Positions 43,222 to 52,570 of a stretch of 54,700 bases of DNA are shown here, piece by piece. This DNA is from an uncultured Roseovarius sp. (GTDB lineage: Bacteria; Pseudomonadota; Alphaproteobacteria; Rhodobacterales; Rhodobacteraceae). The DNA is taken from positions 1 through 54,700 of the forward strand of contig NZ_CAMYMD010000098.1 of the NCBI RefSeq assembly GCF_947259555.1, in the 5' to 3' direction. Within the stretch, counting starts at the first letter, position 1, and each line of letters starts with the position of its first letter. Below the pieces are notes generated by a model, which ran no database searches, was not told the DNA's origin, and worked only from the letters and a program-made list of their open reading frames with translations. The position numbers and the translations under genes were made by a program.

Positions 43222-46200
43222 CGCTTTCGGACATCTCGATCCGCCGCCCGGTTCTGGCGGCGGTCGCGAGCCTGCTGATCGTCATCTTTGGGGTTGCGGC
43301 GCTGCGCTCGGTGCCGGTGCGCGAATTACCCGATGTCGATAATGCAGTCGTTACCGTCACAACCACCTATCGCGGTGCTGCGCCCGAGGTCATAGACACC
43401 GACATCACCGAAACGGTCGAGGGCGCCATCGCCTCGATTTCGGGCATTCGCACGATCAGTTCGGAGAGCCGTCAGGGACGCTCGCGCGTGACGATCGAAT
43501 TCGAGACCAGCGTCGATATCGACGTGGCGGCCAACGATGTGCGTGACGCGGTGGGGCGTGTGCGCGGTGACCTGCCGGAAGAGGCCGACGAGCCGCAGGT
43601 CGTAAAGAGCGATGCCGATGCCGATCCTGTGATGCGCCTTGCGATCACCTCGGACCGGATGACCACGGCCGAAATCACCGACTATATCGACCGTTTTGTC
43701 GTGGACAGGATCGCCACGCTCGACGGGGTGGCGAATGTCGATATCGTGGGCGACCGGCCCTTTGCGGTGCGCATATGGCTCGACCGACGCGCGCTCGCCG
43801 CGCGCAACCTGACGGTGGCCGATGTCGAGGCCGCCCTGCGCCGCAGCAATCTCGAATTGCCGGCGGGCGAAGTGGAATCCTACAATCGGCAGCTTTCCGT
43901 ACGGTTGAATAGCCGGTTGCGTACAATCGAGGATTTTCGTCAGGTCGTGATTGACCGGGTGGCAGGTTATTCGGTGCGCCTTGGCGACGTGGCGCGCATC
44001 GTGCCCGGCGAGGCGGACGACTCGACCGTTGTGCGCACCAATGGCACCGATGCCGTGGGTGTCTGGGTGCTGCGCCAGAGCCAGTCGAATACACTTGAGA
44101 TATCAAGAGCCGTACGTGAGGAGATCGCGGCGCTTGACCCCACATTGCCCGAGGGCATGGAGATCATCGTCGGCTCGGACGACGCGCTCTTTGTCGGGGC
44201 CTCGATCCGCGAGGTAGTCACGGCGCTTTTCATATCGCTTGCGCTTGTGATCATTGTGATCCTGCTCTTTCTGCGCAGCATTCGTGCCACGATGGTGCCG
44301 TTCATCACCATCCCGGTTTCGCTTATCGGGTGCTTTCTGCTGATCGGGCTTTGGGGGTTTTCGCTCAACACCCTTACCTTGCTGGCGCTGTTGCTGGCGA
44401 TCGGGTTGGTCGTGGACGACGCCATTGTCGTGCTGGAGAACATCCAACGCCGCATCGAGAGCGGCGAATCTCCGCTCGTCGCCAGCCTGCTGGGCGCGCG
44501 GCAGGTGACTTTTGCAGTTATTGCCACATCGCTGACATTGATCGCGGTTTTTGTACCGCTGTCGTTCATGCCGGGACAGGTCGGCCGTCTGTTCGTGGAA
44601 TTCGGCTGGGTGATGGCCGGAACCGTTGCCATCTCGACCTTCGTCGCTCTCACCGCCTGTCCGGCTCTGGCCTCCAAAGTGCTGAGCGCGCGCAAGCGTC
44701 GTGCCTCTGCTGACCCGGGTCCGCGCCCTGCCCCATGGATACAGCGCGCCTATCGCGCCATGCTGGTGCGTGCCATCGGCATGCCGCTCGTGGTCCTGCC
44801 CCTTGCCCTGGCCGTGACGGGCGGGGCGGCTCTCTTTTATGACAGCCTGCCGCGCGAGTTGGCCCCGCGCGAGGATCGCGGCGTAGGGTTCGTTCCGCTG
44901 ACCGCGCCGCAGGGATCAACGGTAGCGCACTCGGACATGGCCGCGACCCAGGTCGAGGCCATTCTCGAACCAATGGTTCAATCCGGCGAAATCGAGACCG
45001 TGTTTACCTTCACGGGTTGGGGCGGACGGGCCTGGCGCTCTTTCGTGGTGTTCCGTCTTGCCCCATGGGAGGACCGGGATCGCCCTGTTTCTGCTCTGGT
45101 GGCAGAAATCGCGCCGCGCATGGATGAGGTGACAATCGCGCGCGGATTTCCCGTCACCCCATCAGGGCTTGGGCTGCGCGGCAGTTCGACGCCGGTCCGG
45201 GTCGTCATTGGCGGCCCGGATTTTGACAGTGTCAAGGACTGGTCGACGGCCTTTCTCGCGCGCGCCGAGGCTGTCGAGGGGCTGGTCAATCCCGAGATAA
45301 ATTTCGAGCAGAATCTGCCGCAGCTCGACATCGAGATCGACCGCGCGCGCGCCGATGATCTCGGCATCTCGGCGGACGTCATAGCCGCCACCCTGCAAAC
45401 CATGCTGGCCTCGCGCGAGGTCACGACCTTTGTCAGCCGAGGCCGGGAATATCCCGTGCTGGTGCAGGCCGAGGATGAAGACCGCCGCTCTCCCACCGAT
45501 ATCGAGAACATCTTTGTCCGGGCCGCAGATGGCGAAACACTGGTGCCTCTGGGTGCGCTCGTGACGCTCAAGGAGAATGCAGCAGCGCCGTCGCTGCGGC
45601 GCTTCGACCGGCTGCCCTCGATCCAGCTGTCTGGTGCCTTGGCACCGACGGCGCAGCTTGGCGATGTTCTGACGGAGTTGGAAGAGATCGCGCGGGACAT
45701 CCTGCCACCCGAGGCCAAGCTCGGTTATGACGGCCAATCGCGCACCTATCAGGACACATCCGGCGGCGTCGGCGTGGTGTTCCTGTTGGCACTATTGATC
45801 GTCTATCTGGTCCTCGCCGCGCAATTTGAGAGTTTCGTGCACCCTTTGGTAATCATGCTGACCGTGCCCATAGGCGTTGCGGGAGCGATCTATGCGATGG
45901 CGGCTGGCGGGCTTTCGCTGAATGTCTACAGCCAAATCGGCATCATCCTGCTTATTGGTCTCATTTCCAAAAACGGCATCCTGATCGTCGAGTTCGCAAA
46001 CCAGTTGCGCGACGAAGGCTATAGCGTGCGCGACGCCGTGATCGACGCCTCCGTGCTGCGTTTGCGTCCGATCATGATGACAGCCATATCAACCGTTCTT
46101 GGCGCGGTTCCACTCGTGTTGGCCAGCGGCGCAGGTGCCGAAAGCCGCATCGCCGTTGGCACCGTGATCATTGCAGGTCTCGGCATGGCAACTATTCTGA

Positions 46201-46316
46201 TGCTTTTCGTCACGCCCGTACTATATGACCTCATGGCGCGGTTCACGCGGCCGCGCGGTGCGGTCGAAAAGGCGCTTGAAACTGCGCTTGCAGACGGACA
46301 GCAACCGGCTGAGTGA
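43218..46316 (+). CDS. RND efflux permease (HAE1-like)
   Basis: 1032 residues, with twelve membrane helices and two large periplasmic loops after helices 1 and 7. Landmarks are SIRRPVLAAVASLLIVIFG at helix 1, TYRGAAPEVIDTDITE, and the proton-relay helix 4 GLVVDDAIVVLENIQRR with paired Asp, repeated in form in the second half (LIGLISKNGILIVEFANQ). It is a proton-driven exporter of drugs, lipids or other compounds. It overlaps the adaptor gene by 4 bases. The nearby phosphorelay is a possible regulator, by position only. Confidence 0.95.
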   Translation: MTLSDISIRRPVLAAVASLLIVIFGVAALRSVPVRELPDVDNAVVTVTTTYRGAAPEVIDTDITETVEGAIASISGIRTISSESRQGRSRVTIEFETSVDIDVAANDVRDAVGRVRGDLPEEADEPQVVKSDADADPVMRLAITSDRMTTAEITDYIDRFVVDRIATLDGVANVDIVGDRPFAVRIWLDRRALAARNLTVADVEAALRRSNLELPAGEVESYNRQLSVRLNSRLRTIEDFRQVVIDRVAGYSVRLGDVARIVPGEADDSTVVRTNGTDAVGVWVLRQSQSNTLEISRAVREEIAALDPTLPEGMEIIVGSDDALFVGASIREVVTALFISLALVIIVILLFLRSIRATMVPFITIPVSLIGCFLLIGLWGFSLNTLTLLALLLAIGLVVDDAIVVLENIQRRIESGESPLVASLLGARQVTFAVIATSLTLIAVFVPLSFMPGQVGRLFVEFGWVMAGTVAISTFVALTACPALASKVLSARKRRASADPGPRPAPWIQRAYRAMLVRAIGMPLVVLPLALAVTGGAALFYDSLPRELAPREDRGVGFVPLTAPQGSTVAHSDMAATQVEAILEPMVQSGEIETVFTFTGWGGRAWRSFVVFRLAPWEDRDRPVSALVAEIAPRMDEVTIARGFPVTPSGLGLRGSSTPVRVVIGGPDFDSVKDWSTAFLARAEAVEGLVNPEINFEQNLPQLDIEIDRARADDLGISADVIAATLQTMLASREVTTFVSRGREYPVLVQAEDEDRRSPTDIENIFVRAADGETLVPLGALVTLKENAAAPSLRRFDRLPSIQLSGALAPTAQLGDVLTELEEIARDILPPEAKLGYDGQSRTYQDTSGGVGVVFLLALLIVYLVLAAQFESFVHPLVIMLTVPIGVAGAIYAMAAGGLSLNVYSQIGIILLIGLISKNGILIVEFANQLRDEGYSVRDAVIDASVLRLRPIMMTAISTVLGAVPLVLASGAGAESRIAVGTVIIAGLGMATILMLFVTPVLYDLMARFTRPRGAVEKALETALADGQQPAE

Positions 46317-46421
46317 CGATCCGCCGTTCTATGCGCCCGCGGTTTGATTGCAGCGGCTCGAGTCTGGCAATCCGAGCTCTGCAATGCGATAAACGGAGGG
46401 CGTGACGGGAGTGTTTGCCAA

Positions 46422-48239
46422 GTGAGACCATCACATCTAAGTCGAACCATACGGCCCTGTGTCGCCTTGGTCTTCATGTGGCTGTCAAGCACCTTTGCAC
46501 ACGCCACCGAACTGAGCTTTGACACACCTGGATCGCCGGAGAAATTCGCGGATCGGTTGCGCGAAGCCTCGCTCGTGGTCAGCACGATCAAGCAGGAAGA
46601 GACCACGGCGCAGGATCTTGTTGCAGCAGCACAGGCCGATTACGGTCGGCTCATCGGGGTCCTTTATGCCGAGGGCTATTACGGCGGCGTCATCCGGATT
46701 CGTGTCAACGGTCAGGAGGCGGCAAGCATTCCGCCACTTCGTGCACCAAGCGCAATCGAGCGCATAGATATCAGCGTCGAACGTCGCGACGGTTTTACCT
46801 TTTCCACCGCTCGCGTGGCACCGATCCCACCGGGCACGCAACTGCCGCCAAAATTCGAGGCGGGCCAGTTGGCAAAGGGACAGTTGATTGGCGAATCCAC
46901 GCGCGCAGGTATCGCCGCATGGCGAGCGTCGGGCCACGCCAAGGCGCTTGTCGCGGAACAGGACGTGGTTGCAGATCACGCGCGGAGCACGCTCAAGGCA
47001 GACATCACGCTCGACCCTGGTCCGCGCCTGCGGTTTGGTGATCTCAAGATCGCCGAGAACGGACGCCCGAGCCGGGTACGCGCGGCACGCATCCGCGAGA
47101 TTGCCGGGCTCCCTACGGGCAGGGTCTTTTCGCCCGACGAGCTTGAGATGGCGGCCAATCGCCTGCGCCGCGCTGGTGCATTCCGTTCGGTGGTGATGAC
47201 CGAGGCCGAGCAGCCGAACGCCGATGGCTCGCTCGACATTACAACGCGCGTTGTAGACGCCAAGCGCCGCCGCGTCGGCGCGGGGGCCGAGCTTTCCTCG
47301 CTCGAAGGGGTGACGCTATCGGGGTTTTGGCTGCACCGCAATCTGCTGGGCGGCGCGGAGCGGCTCCGCATTGAGGGGATGATCGGCGGGATCGGTGGAA
47401 ATTCAGGGGGCGAGGATTTTCAACTCGGTGCGCGCCTTGACCGTCCGGCGACCTTTCACCCCGACACAGGTCTTTTCCTTGAGGCGCGCATCGAAGAGAA
47501 CAACGAGCCCGATTACAGCGAACGCAATATTCAGATCGGCGGCGGCTTTACCCGCATCTTTTCGGACGAGTTAACCGCAGAGGCCGGGATCAGCTATCGC
47601 TACTCCGAGATCAACGACGATCTTGGCAAACGCGAGTTGCAACACCTGCTGTTACCGGCGCGCGCAACGTGGGACCGGCGCGATGATCAGCTCAATGCCA
47701 AGTCCGGCTTCTTCATCGATCTGAGCCTCACACCTTTTGTCGGGCTTGACGAGAACAGCGGCGACGGTGTCCGGCTGTTTGCGGATGCCCGCAAATATCT
47801 GAGCTTTGGGGACGGAGACCGGATCACGCTTGCCGGTCGCGCGCAGATCGGATCGGTCGCCGGCGCGGCTGTCGATGAGGTGCCCGCTGATATGCTTTTC
47901 TACTCCGGGGGCGCTGGCACCGTGCGCGGGCAAGAATACCAATCGCTCGGTGTTGATCTCTCTCCCACGGTCACGGTTGGCGGGCGAAGCTTTGTCGGCT
48001 TTTCCGGGGAACTGCGCGGCGATATAAACGACAAGATACAAGCGGTCGCCTTTGCGGATACCGGCTTTATCGGTCAGGATGCGTTGGGGTCCGGCGAGGG
48101 CGAATGGCACAGCGGGGCTGGCATTGGTGCGCGTTATTTCACTCCGGTGGGGCCGATTCGAGTCGATATCGGTATGCCGCTCGGGGATCGCGCCGGGGAA
48201 GATTTTGAAATCTATATCGGTATTGGGCAGGCCTTTTGA
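46422..48239 (+). CDS. tamA: TamA-type outer-membrane assembly protein (BamA family)
   Basis: 605 residues from GTG 46422, chosen because a signal peptide follows (RPCVALVFMWLSSTFAHA). Three POTRA-like modules cover about residues 20-270 (for example ADYGRLIGVLYAEGYYGGVIRI and GRVFSPDELEMAANRLRRAGAF), then an Omp85 barrel with GTVRGQEYQSLG, the VRGY-type lid-lock motif, and the terminal strand FEIYIGIGQAF ending in Phe. It works with TamB to insert outer-membrane proteins. Its stop overlaps the tamB ATG. Confidence 0.93.
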   Translation: MRPSHLSRTIRPCVALVFMWLSSTFAHATELSFDTPGSPEKFADRLREASLVVSTIKQEETTAQDLVAAAQADYGRLIGVLYAEGYYGGVIRIRVNGQEAASIPPLRAPSAIERIDISVERRDGFTFSTARVAPIPPGTQLPPKFEAGQLAKGQLIGESTRAGIAAWRASGHAKALVAEQDVVADHARSTLKADITLDPGPRLRFGDLKIAENGRPSRVRAARIREIAGLPTGRVFSPDELEMAANRLRRAGAFRSVVMTEAEQPNADGSLDITTRVVDAKRRRVGAGAELSSLEGVTLSGFWLHRNLLGGAERLRIEGMIGGIGGNSGGEDFQLGARLDRPATFHPDTGLFLEARIEENNEPDYSERNIQIGGGFTRIFSDELTAEAGISYRYSEINDDLGKRELQHLLLPARATWDRRDDQLNAKSGFFIDLSLTPFVGLDENSGDGVRLFADARKYLSFGDGDRITLAGRAQIGSVAGAAVDEVPADMLFYSGGAGTVRGQEYQSLGVDLSPTVTVGGRSFVGFSGELRGDINDKIQAVAFADTGFIGQDALGSGEGEWHSGAGIGARYFTPVGPIRVDIGMPLGDRAGEDFEIYIGIGQAF

Positions 48240-51200
48240 TGACACGTCTGTTGATTTTATGTTCGTTTGTCCTGAGCTGTCTTGCGGGCCCGCTTCTGGC
48301 GCAATCCGGAGAAGACGACAGGGGCTTTCTCCAATCGCTGATCGAGGACAATCTATCCGGCGCAGGGCGCAAGGTGAGGATCACCGGATTCGCTGGCGCA
48401 TTGTCATCGCAGGCCAGTCTGGAGACTCTCACCATCGCCGACAATGAGGGCGTCTGGCTCCGGCTGGGCGATGTCACGCTCGACTGGACACGTTCTGCGC
48501 TGCTTGCCGGTCGGGTCGAAGTCAACCGTCTGACCGCCGCCGAAATCACCCTGTCACGTCTGCCGGAGGGCGAAGCGCCGGTGACCCCGGAAGATGCCGA
48601 GGCCACGCCCTTCGCGCTCCCGGATCTGCCCGTGTCGGTCAATATCGGTGAGATTTCCGCAGAAACCCTGACACTCGGCGGGCCTGTTCTGGGTGAGGAA
48701 ATCAGGCTCGAACTGTTCGGCAGCCTGTCATTGGGCGGCGGCGAGGGCCGTGCCGAGATCAACGTCACGCGGCTCGACGGTCGTGGAGAGATTGCTCTTA
48801 ATGCAGGGTTTGACAACGAGAGCCGGGTCTTGGCGCTTGACCTGACACTGGACGAGGCACCGGGCGGCATTGCCGCCAGCTTGTTGCAATTGCCAGACAG
48901 CCCGGCCATCGCCCTCACGCTCAAAGGCGAGGCCCCTCTCAGCGATTACGCCGCCGATCTGCGGCTTGCAACCGACGACAGCGAGCGCCTCACCGGACGC
49001 TTGACGCTGAAAAGCGACGACTCGGGCAACACCAATTTCAACGCAACGCTCGACGGTGATCTGACGCCGCTGATGGCACAAGATTTCCGTGCCTTCTTTG
49101 GTGGGCAGAGCGCCCTCGCGCTCAATGGCACTCGTGCCCCCGATGGTGCTCTTGAAATCGACCAACTCAGCCTGTCGGCGGCGCAGCTTGCCCTTGACGG
49201 CACTCTGGCACTCGATGCGGCGGGCTGGCCCACGCGCTTTGACCTCAAAGGCAATATTGGCGATGGGACAACACCGGTGCGACTGCCTGTGGCGGGCCCT
49301 CCCGTGACGCTTGAACGGGCCGCCTTCGACGCGCGTTACGACGCTGCGCGTGGCGACCGCTGGCGCGCGCAGCTGGAGATGACCGACTTCACGCAACCAG
49401 AGGTCAGGCTTGACAAGGCAACGCTTTCGGGACGGGGCACATTGCGGCGCACGGCCCCGCGCGGGGTGACAGCACTTGCTGAATTCGACCTGAGCGGTCT
49501 CGATCTTTCCGATCCAGCCCTTGCCGAGGCCGCCGGTGACGCGATCGCGGGACATGCAAGCCTTGACTGGAACGATGGCGCCCCTCTCCTTTTGCGGGCC
49601 CTCCGCATCGCATCGGGATCTGCCACGCTCGCCGCAAACGGCCGCATAGAGGCCTTGGCAGATGGCTTCCCCGTCTCAGGTACGGCCAGGATCGAGGCCC
49701 CCAATCTCGCCCGTTTCGCCGCGCTCTCGGGTCAGAACCTCGCAGGCGCAGCCAACGCCACACTCTCAGGCTCGGGCAGTCTACTCGGGGGCGATTTTGA
49801 CCTGACGCTCGAGGCCGACACAAACGATTTCGCGCTAGGCATCGCTCAGCTAGACCCGCTGATTGGCCCACCGGGCACCATGTCACTCAAGGCCACGCGC
49901 GACACGGCGGGCACCGCTCTTGAGCAGTTGCGCATCGAGAACGAATATTTCCTCGGAACGGCGCAAGGGCAGATCAACAGCAAGAGCGGCGTGCTGACCG
50001 TCTCCGCCCGTCTCGACGATCTCGGTTTGTCCGACCGGCGGCTCTCTGGTCCGGCAGAGACGCAGGCCCGCGTCGGCTGGAGCGCGGGAGGGGATGTCGT
50101 CCTGCGCGATCTGAGCCTTGAGGCGATGGGCGCACGGGTGACCGGCGACGCCACGCTCTCTCCCGAGGCCCCTGGTTTGCCCGTCTCAGGCAAGATCAGG
50201 GCGGAGGTCGCCGATCTCGCGCGTTTTGCCGCCATCACCGGCCAGCCCCTCGAGGGACGGATCAACGCCACGCTTGACGGTAAGGGAATGATCGAGACAC
50301 AGAGCTTTGACCTCATGCTCAATGCGACAACATCCGGGCTCGCCACAGGCCTCTCACAACTTGACGGCTTGGTGGCCAGCGACGGCAGTCTTCTGATCGA
50401 GGCCAGCCAGGAGAACGGCGAAGTCACGCTGCGCGACCTGCGCCTTGCCTATGACGCCGCGCGAATCAACGCCTCGGGCTCGGGCATCATCGCCGAACAA
50501 AGCGGAGAGCTGGTGTTTGACGCCGAATTGTCCGATCTGGCGCTGATCGACGCTCGCCTGAACGGCCCTGCCGAGGCACGCGGCATGATCGCGCGCGATT
50601 CAGATGGTGCGATCACCGCCACGGGGCTTGCCGCACGTCTCATGGGCGCGACACTTAACGCGACCGGCACCGTGCAACCGGACCCTGACACCTTCGCGGC
50701 GACAGGCACGGTTGCGGCCGAAGTGGACGACCTCGCACGCTTTGCCGCCCTGGCCGGGCAGCCCCTCCGCGGTAGCCTTGATCTATCGGCGGAGGGCGAG
50801 GCCAGCGAAAGCGGCGACGCCCTATCTCTGACAACCACATTGGAAGGCCGTAATCTGGCGACCGGGATTGCCCAGCTCGACCAACTCATCGCCGGGCGCC
50901 TCTCGCTCGCGGCCGAGGCGGGTCGCACGCCCGAACGGATCGAGATCAGCACCATCAACCTTGAAACACCACAACTGAGCCTGACGGCAAACGGTGACGG
51001 CGCGGGCGGACCAGTGGCGATTGATGCACGGCTTGCCAATCTCGGCCTCTTCGCACCCGAGTTTTCCGGACCCGTCTCGGCCAAAGGCACGGTAACATTG
51101 CAAGGGCCCGAGGCGCGGCGCGTTGGCCTAGACCTCGACGCCAGCGGCCCCGGTGGCACCACTGCCGCGCTTTCAGGTGACGTGTTAGACCATGCACAGC

Positions 51201-52486
51201 AGCTTGACCTGTCCGCGTCCGGTACTCTGCCTCTGGCGCTGATCAACGGCTTCATTCAACCCAATGCGATCAACGGCACCGCCCAATATGATCTCCGGGT
51301 CCGTGGCACACCGGCCCTTGGCTCGGTCTCGGGCACGGTGAGCACGCAAGGCACCCGCGTTGCCCTGCCCGCCACCGGGCTCGCAGTGGATGATCTGAGC
51401 GGAACGGCGACCCTCGGCCAGAGCCGCGTACAAACTGATTTCTCAGCACGCATGCGGGACGGTGGGCGTGTCACGGTTACGGGGCCGGTCTCGCTTACCC
51501 AAGGGTTCAACGGCGATCTCGCGGTCGAGCTCGCCGGGCTCGTGCTCAGCGATCAGCTGATTTACACGACAACCGCGAATGGAGACGTGTCTCTCAACGG
51601 GCCGTTAACAGGCGGCGCCCGCATCGGCGGCGCGATCACGCTGGAAGAAACCAACATCCGTATCCCGTCGGGCCTCGGACCGGCTTCGGTTTCACTTCCG
51701 GATTTAAAACACGTGAACGAGAGCGCCTTATCGCGCCAGACCCGGGAACACGCGGGCCTCATCAAGACCGAAGAGGGCACTCCCGCGCGGCCCTACGGCC
51801 TCGATATTACAATCAACGCTCCAAATCGCATCTTTGTGCGCGGGCGTGGCCTCGATGCTGAACTCGGCGGGCGACTGCGCATCGCTGGTACCACTGCCGC
51901 CGTTGCGCCGGACGGATTTTTCGAATTGATCCGTGGTCGCATCGACATCCTTGGAAAACGGCTCACCCTCACCGAAGGGCGCGTGACCATGCAAGGCTCG
52001 CTCGATCCATATCTCCGCTTTGTGGCCGAGACAGACGCTGAAGATGTGTCTGTTCAGGTGATCGTTGACGGCCTGGCCAGCGCACCCGAGGTAACATTCG
52101 CGTCCGATCCCGACCTGCCACAGGAAGAAGTCGTATCACGGCTCATTTTCGGACGCGGCCTCGACAGTATCTCGGCCTTTCAGGCCGCGCAGATGGCGTC
52201 TGCCGTCTCGACGCTGGCCGGCAACAGCAATGGCGACGTCGTAGGCAAGCTGCGTAGTGCTGTTGGCCTTGCAGACCTCGACGTGTCCCAGACAGAGGAC
52301 GGCGGAACCGAAGTGAGCGCGGGCGCGTATATCTCTGACAACGTATACACCGAGGTCAGCGCCGACAGCGAGGGCAAGCAAAAGATCAATCTCAATCTGG
52401 ACCTGACCAACAGTTTTACCGTCAAAGGCAGCACGTCCAACGATGGAGATACCGGCGTCGGGGTGTTCTTCGAAAAGGACTATTGA
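48239..52486 (+). CDS. tamB: TamB, translocation and assembly module protein
   Basis: 1415 residues from ATG 48239, which overlaps the tamA stop (TGATG). An N-terminal signal-anchor (LLILCSFVLSCLAGPLLA) precedes a very long beta-helical, AsmA-like region and the C-terminal DUF490 domain (GRIDILGKRLTLTEGRVTMQGSLDPYL; EVVSRLIFGRGLDSISAFQAAQMA). The chain spans the periplasm from inner membrane to TamA. The middle contains three homologous segments of about 170 residues, beginning near residues 491, 660 and 832 with ARFAA(L/I)xGQ, unusually regular for the family. Confidence 0.93.
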   Translation: MTRLLILCSFVLSCLAGPLLAQSGEDDRGFLQSLIEDNLSGAGRKVRITGFAGALSSQASLETLTIADNEGVWLRLGDVTLDWTRSALLAGRVEVNRLTAAEITLSRLPEGEAPVTPEDAEATPFALPDLPVSVNIGEISAETLTLGGPVLGEEIRLELFGSLSLGGGEGRAEINVTRLDGRGEIALNAGFDNESRVLALDLTLDEAPGGIAASLLQLPDSPAIALTLKGEAPLSDYAADLRLATDDSERLTGRLTLKSDDSGNTNFNATLDGDLTPLMAQDFRAFFGGQSALALNGTRAPDGALEIDQLSLSAAQLALDGTLALDAAGWPTRFDLKGNIGDGTTPVRLPVAGPPVTLERAAFDARYDAARGDRWRAQLEMTDFTQPEVRLDKATLSGRGTLRRTAPRGVTALAEFDLSGLDLSDPALAEAAGDAIAGHASLDWNDGAPLLLRALRIASGSATLAANGRIEALADGFPVSGTARIEAPNLARFAALSGQNLAGAANATLSGSGSLLGGDFDLTLEADTNDFALGIAQLDPLIGPPGTMSLKATRDTAGTALEQLRIENEYFLGTAQGQINSKSGVLTVSARLDDLGLSDRRLSGPAETQARVGWSAGGDVVLRDLSLEAMGARVTGDATLSPEAPGLPVSGKIRAEVADLARFAAITGQPLEGRINATLDGKGMIETQSFDLMLNATTSGLATGLSQLDGLVASDGSLLIEASQENGEVTLRDLRLAYDAARINASGSGIIAEQSGELVFDAELSDLALIDARLNGPAEARGMIARDSDGAITATGLAARLMGATLNATGTVQPDPDTFAATGTVAAEVDDLARFAALAGQPLRGSLDLSAEGEASESGDALSLTTTLEGRNLATGIAQLDQLIAGRLSLAAEAGRTPERIEISTINLETPQLSLTANGDGAGGPVAIDARLANLGLFAPEFSGPVSAKGTVTLQGPEARRVGLDLDASGPGGTTAALSGDVLDHAQQLDLSASGTLPLALINGFIQPNAINGTAQYDLRVRGTPALGSVSGTVSTQGTRVALPATGLAVDDLSGTATLGQSRVQTDFSARMRDGGRVTVTGPVSLTQGFNGDLAVELAGLVLSDQLIYTTTANGDVSLNGPLTGGARIGGAITLEETNIRIPSGLGPASVSLPDLKHVNESALSRQTREHAGLIKTEEGTPARPYGLDITINAPNRIFVRGRGLDAELGGRLRIAGTTAAVAPDGFFELIRGRIDILGKRLTLTEGRVTMQGSLDPYLRFVAETDAEDVSVQVIVDGLASAPEVTFASDPDLPQEEVVSRLIFGRGLDSISAFQAAQMASAVSTLAGNSNGDVVGKLRSAVGLADLDVSQTEDGGTEVSAGAYISDNVYTEVSADSEGKQKINLNLDLTNSFTVKGSTSNDGDTGVGVFFEKDY

Positions 52487-52570
52487 CGCAACCCTGCTCG
52501 AAAAAGAGGCAGAAAAAGACTCGCTTCTCAATACCGCTATCTGCCACAGTGATTTTTGTTGCCAGGGATC

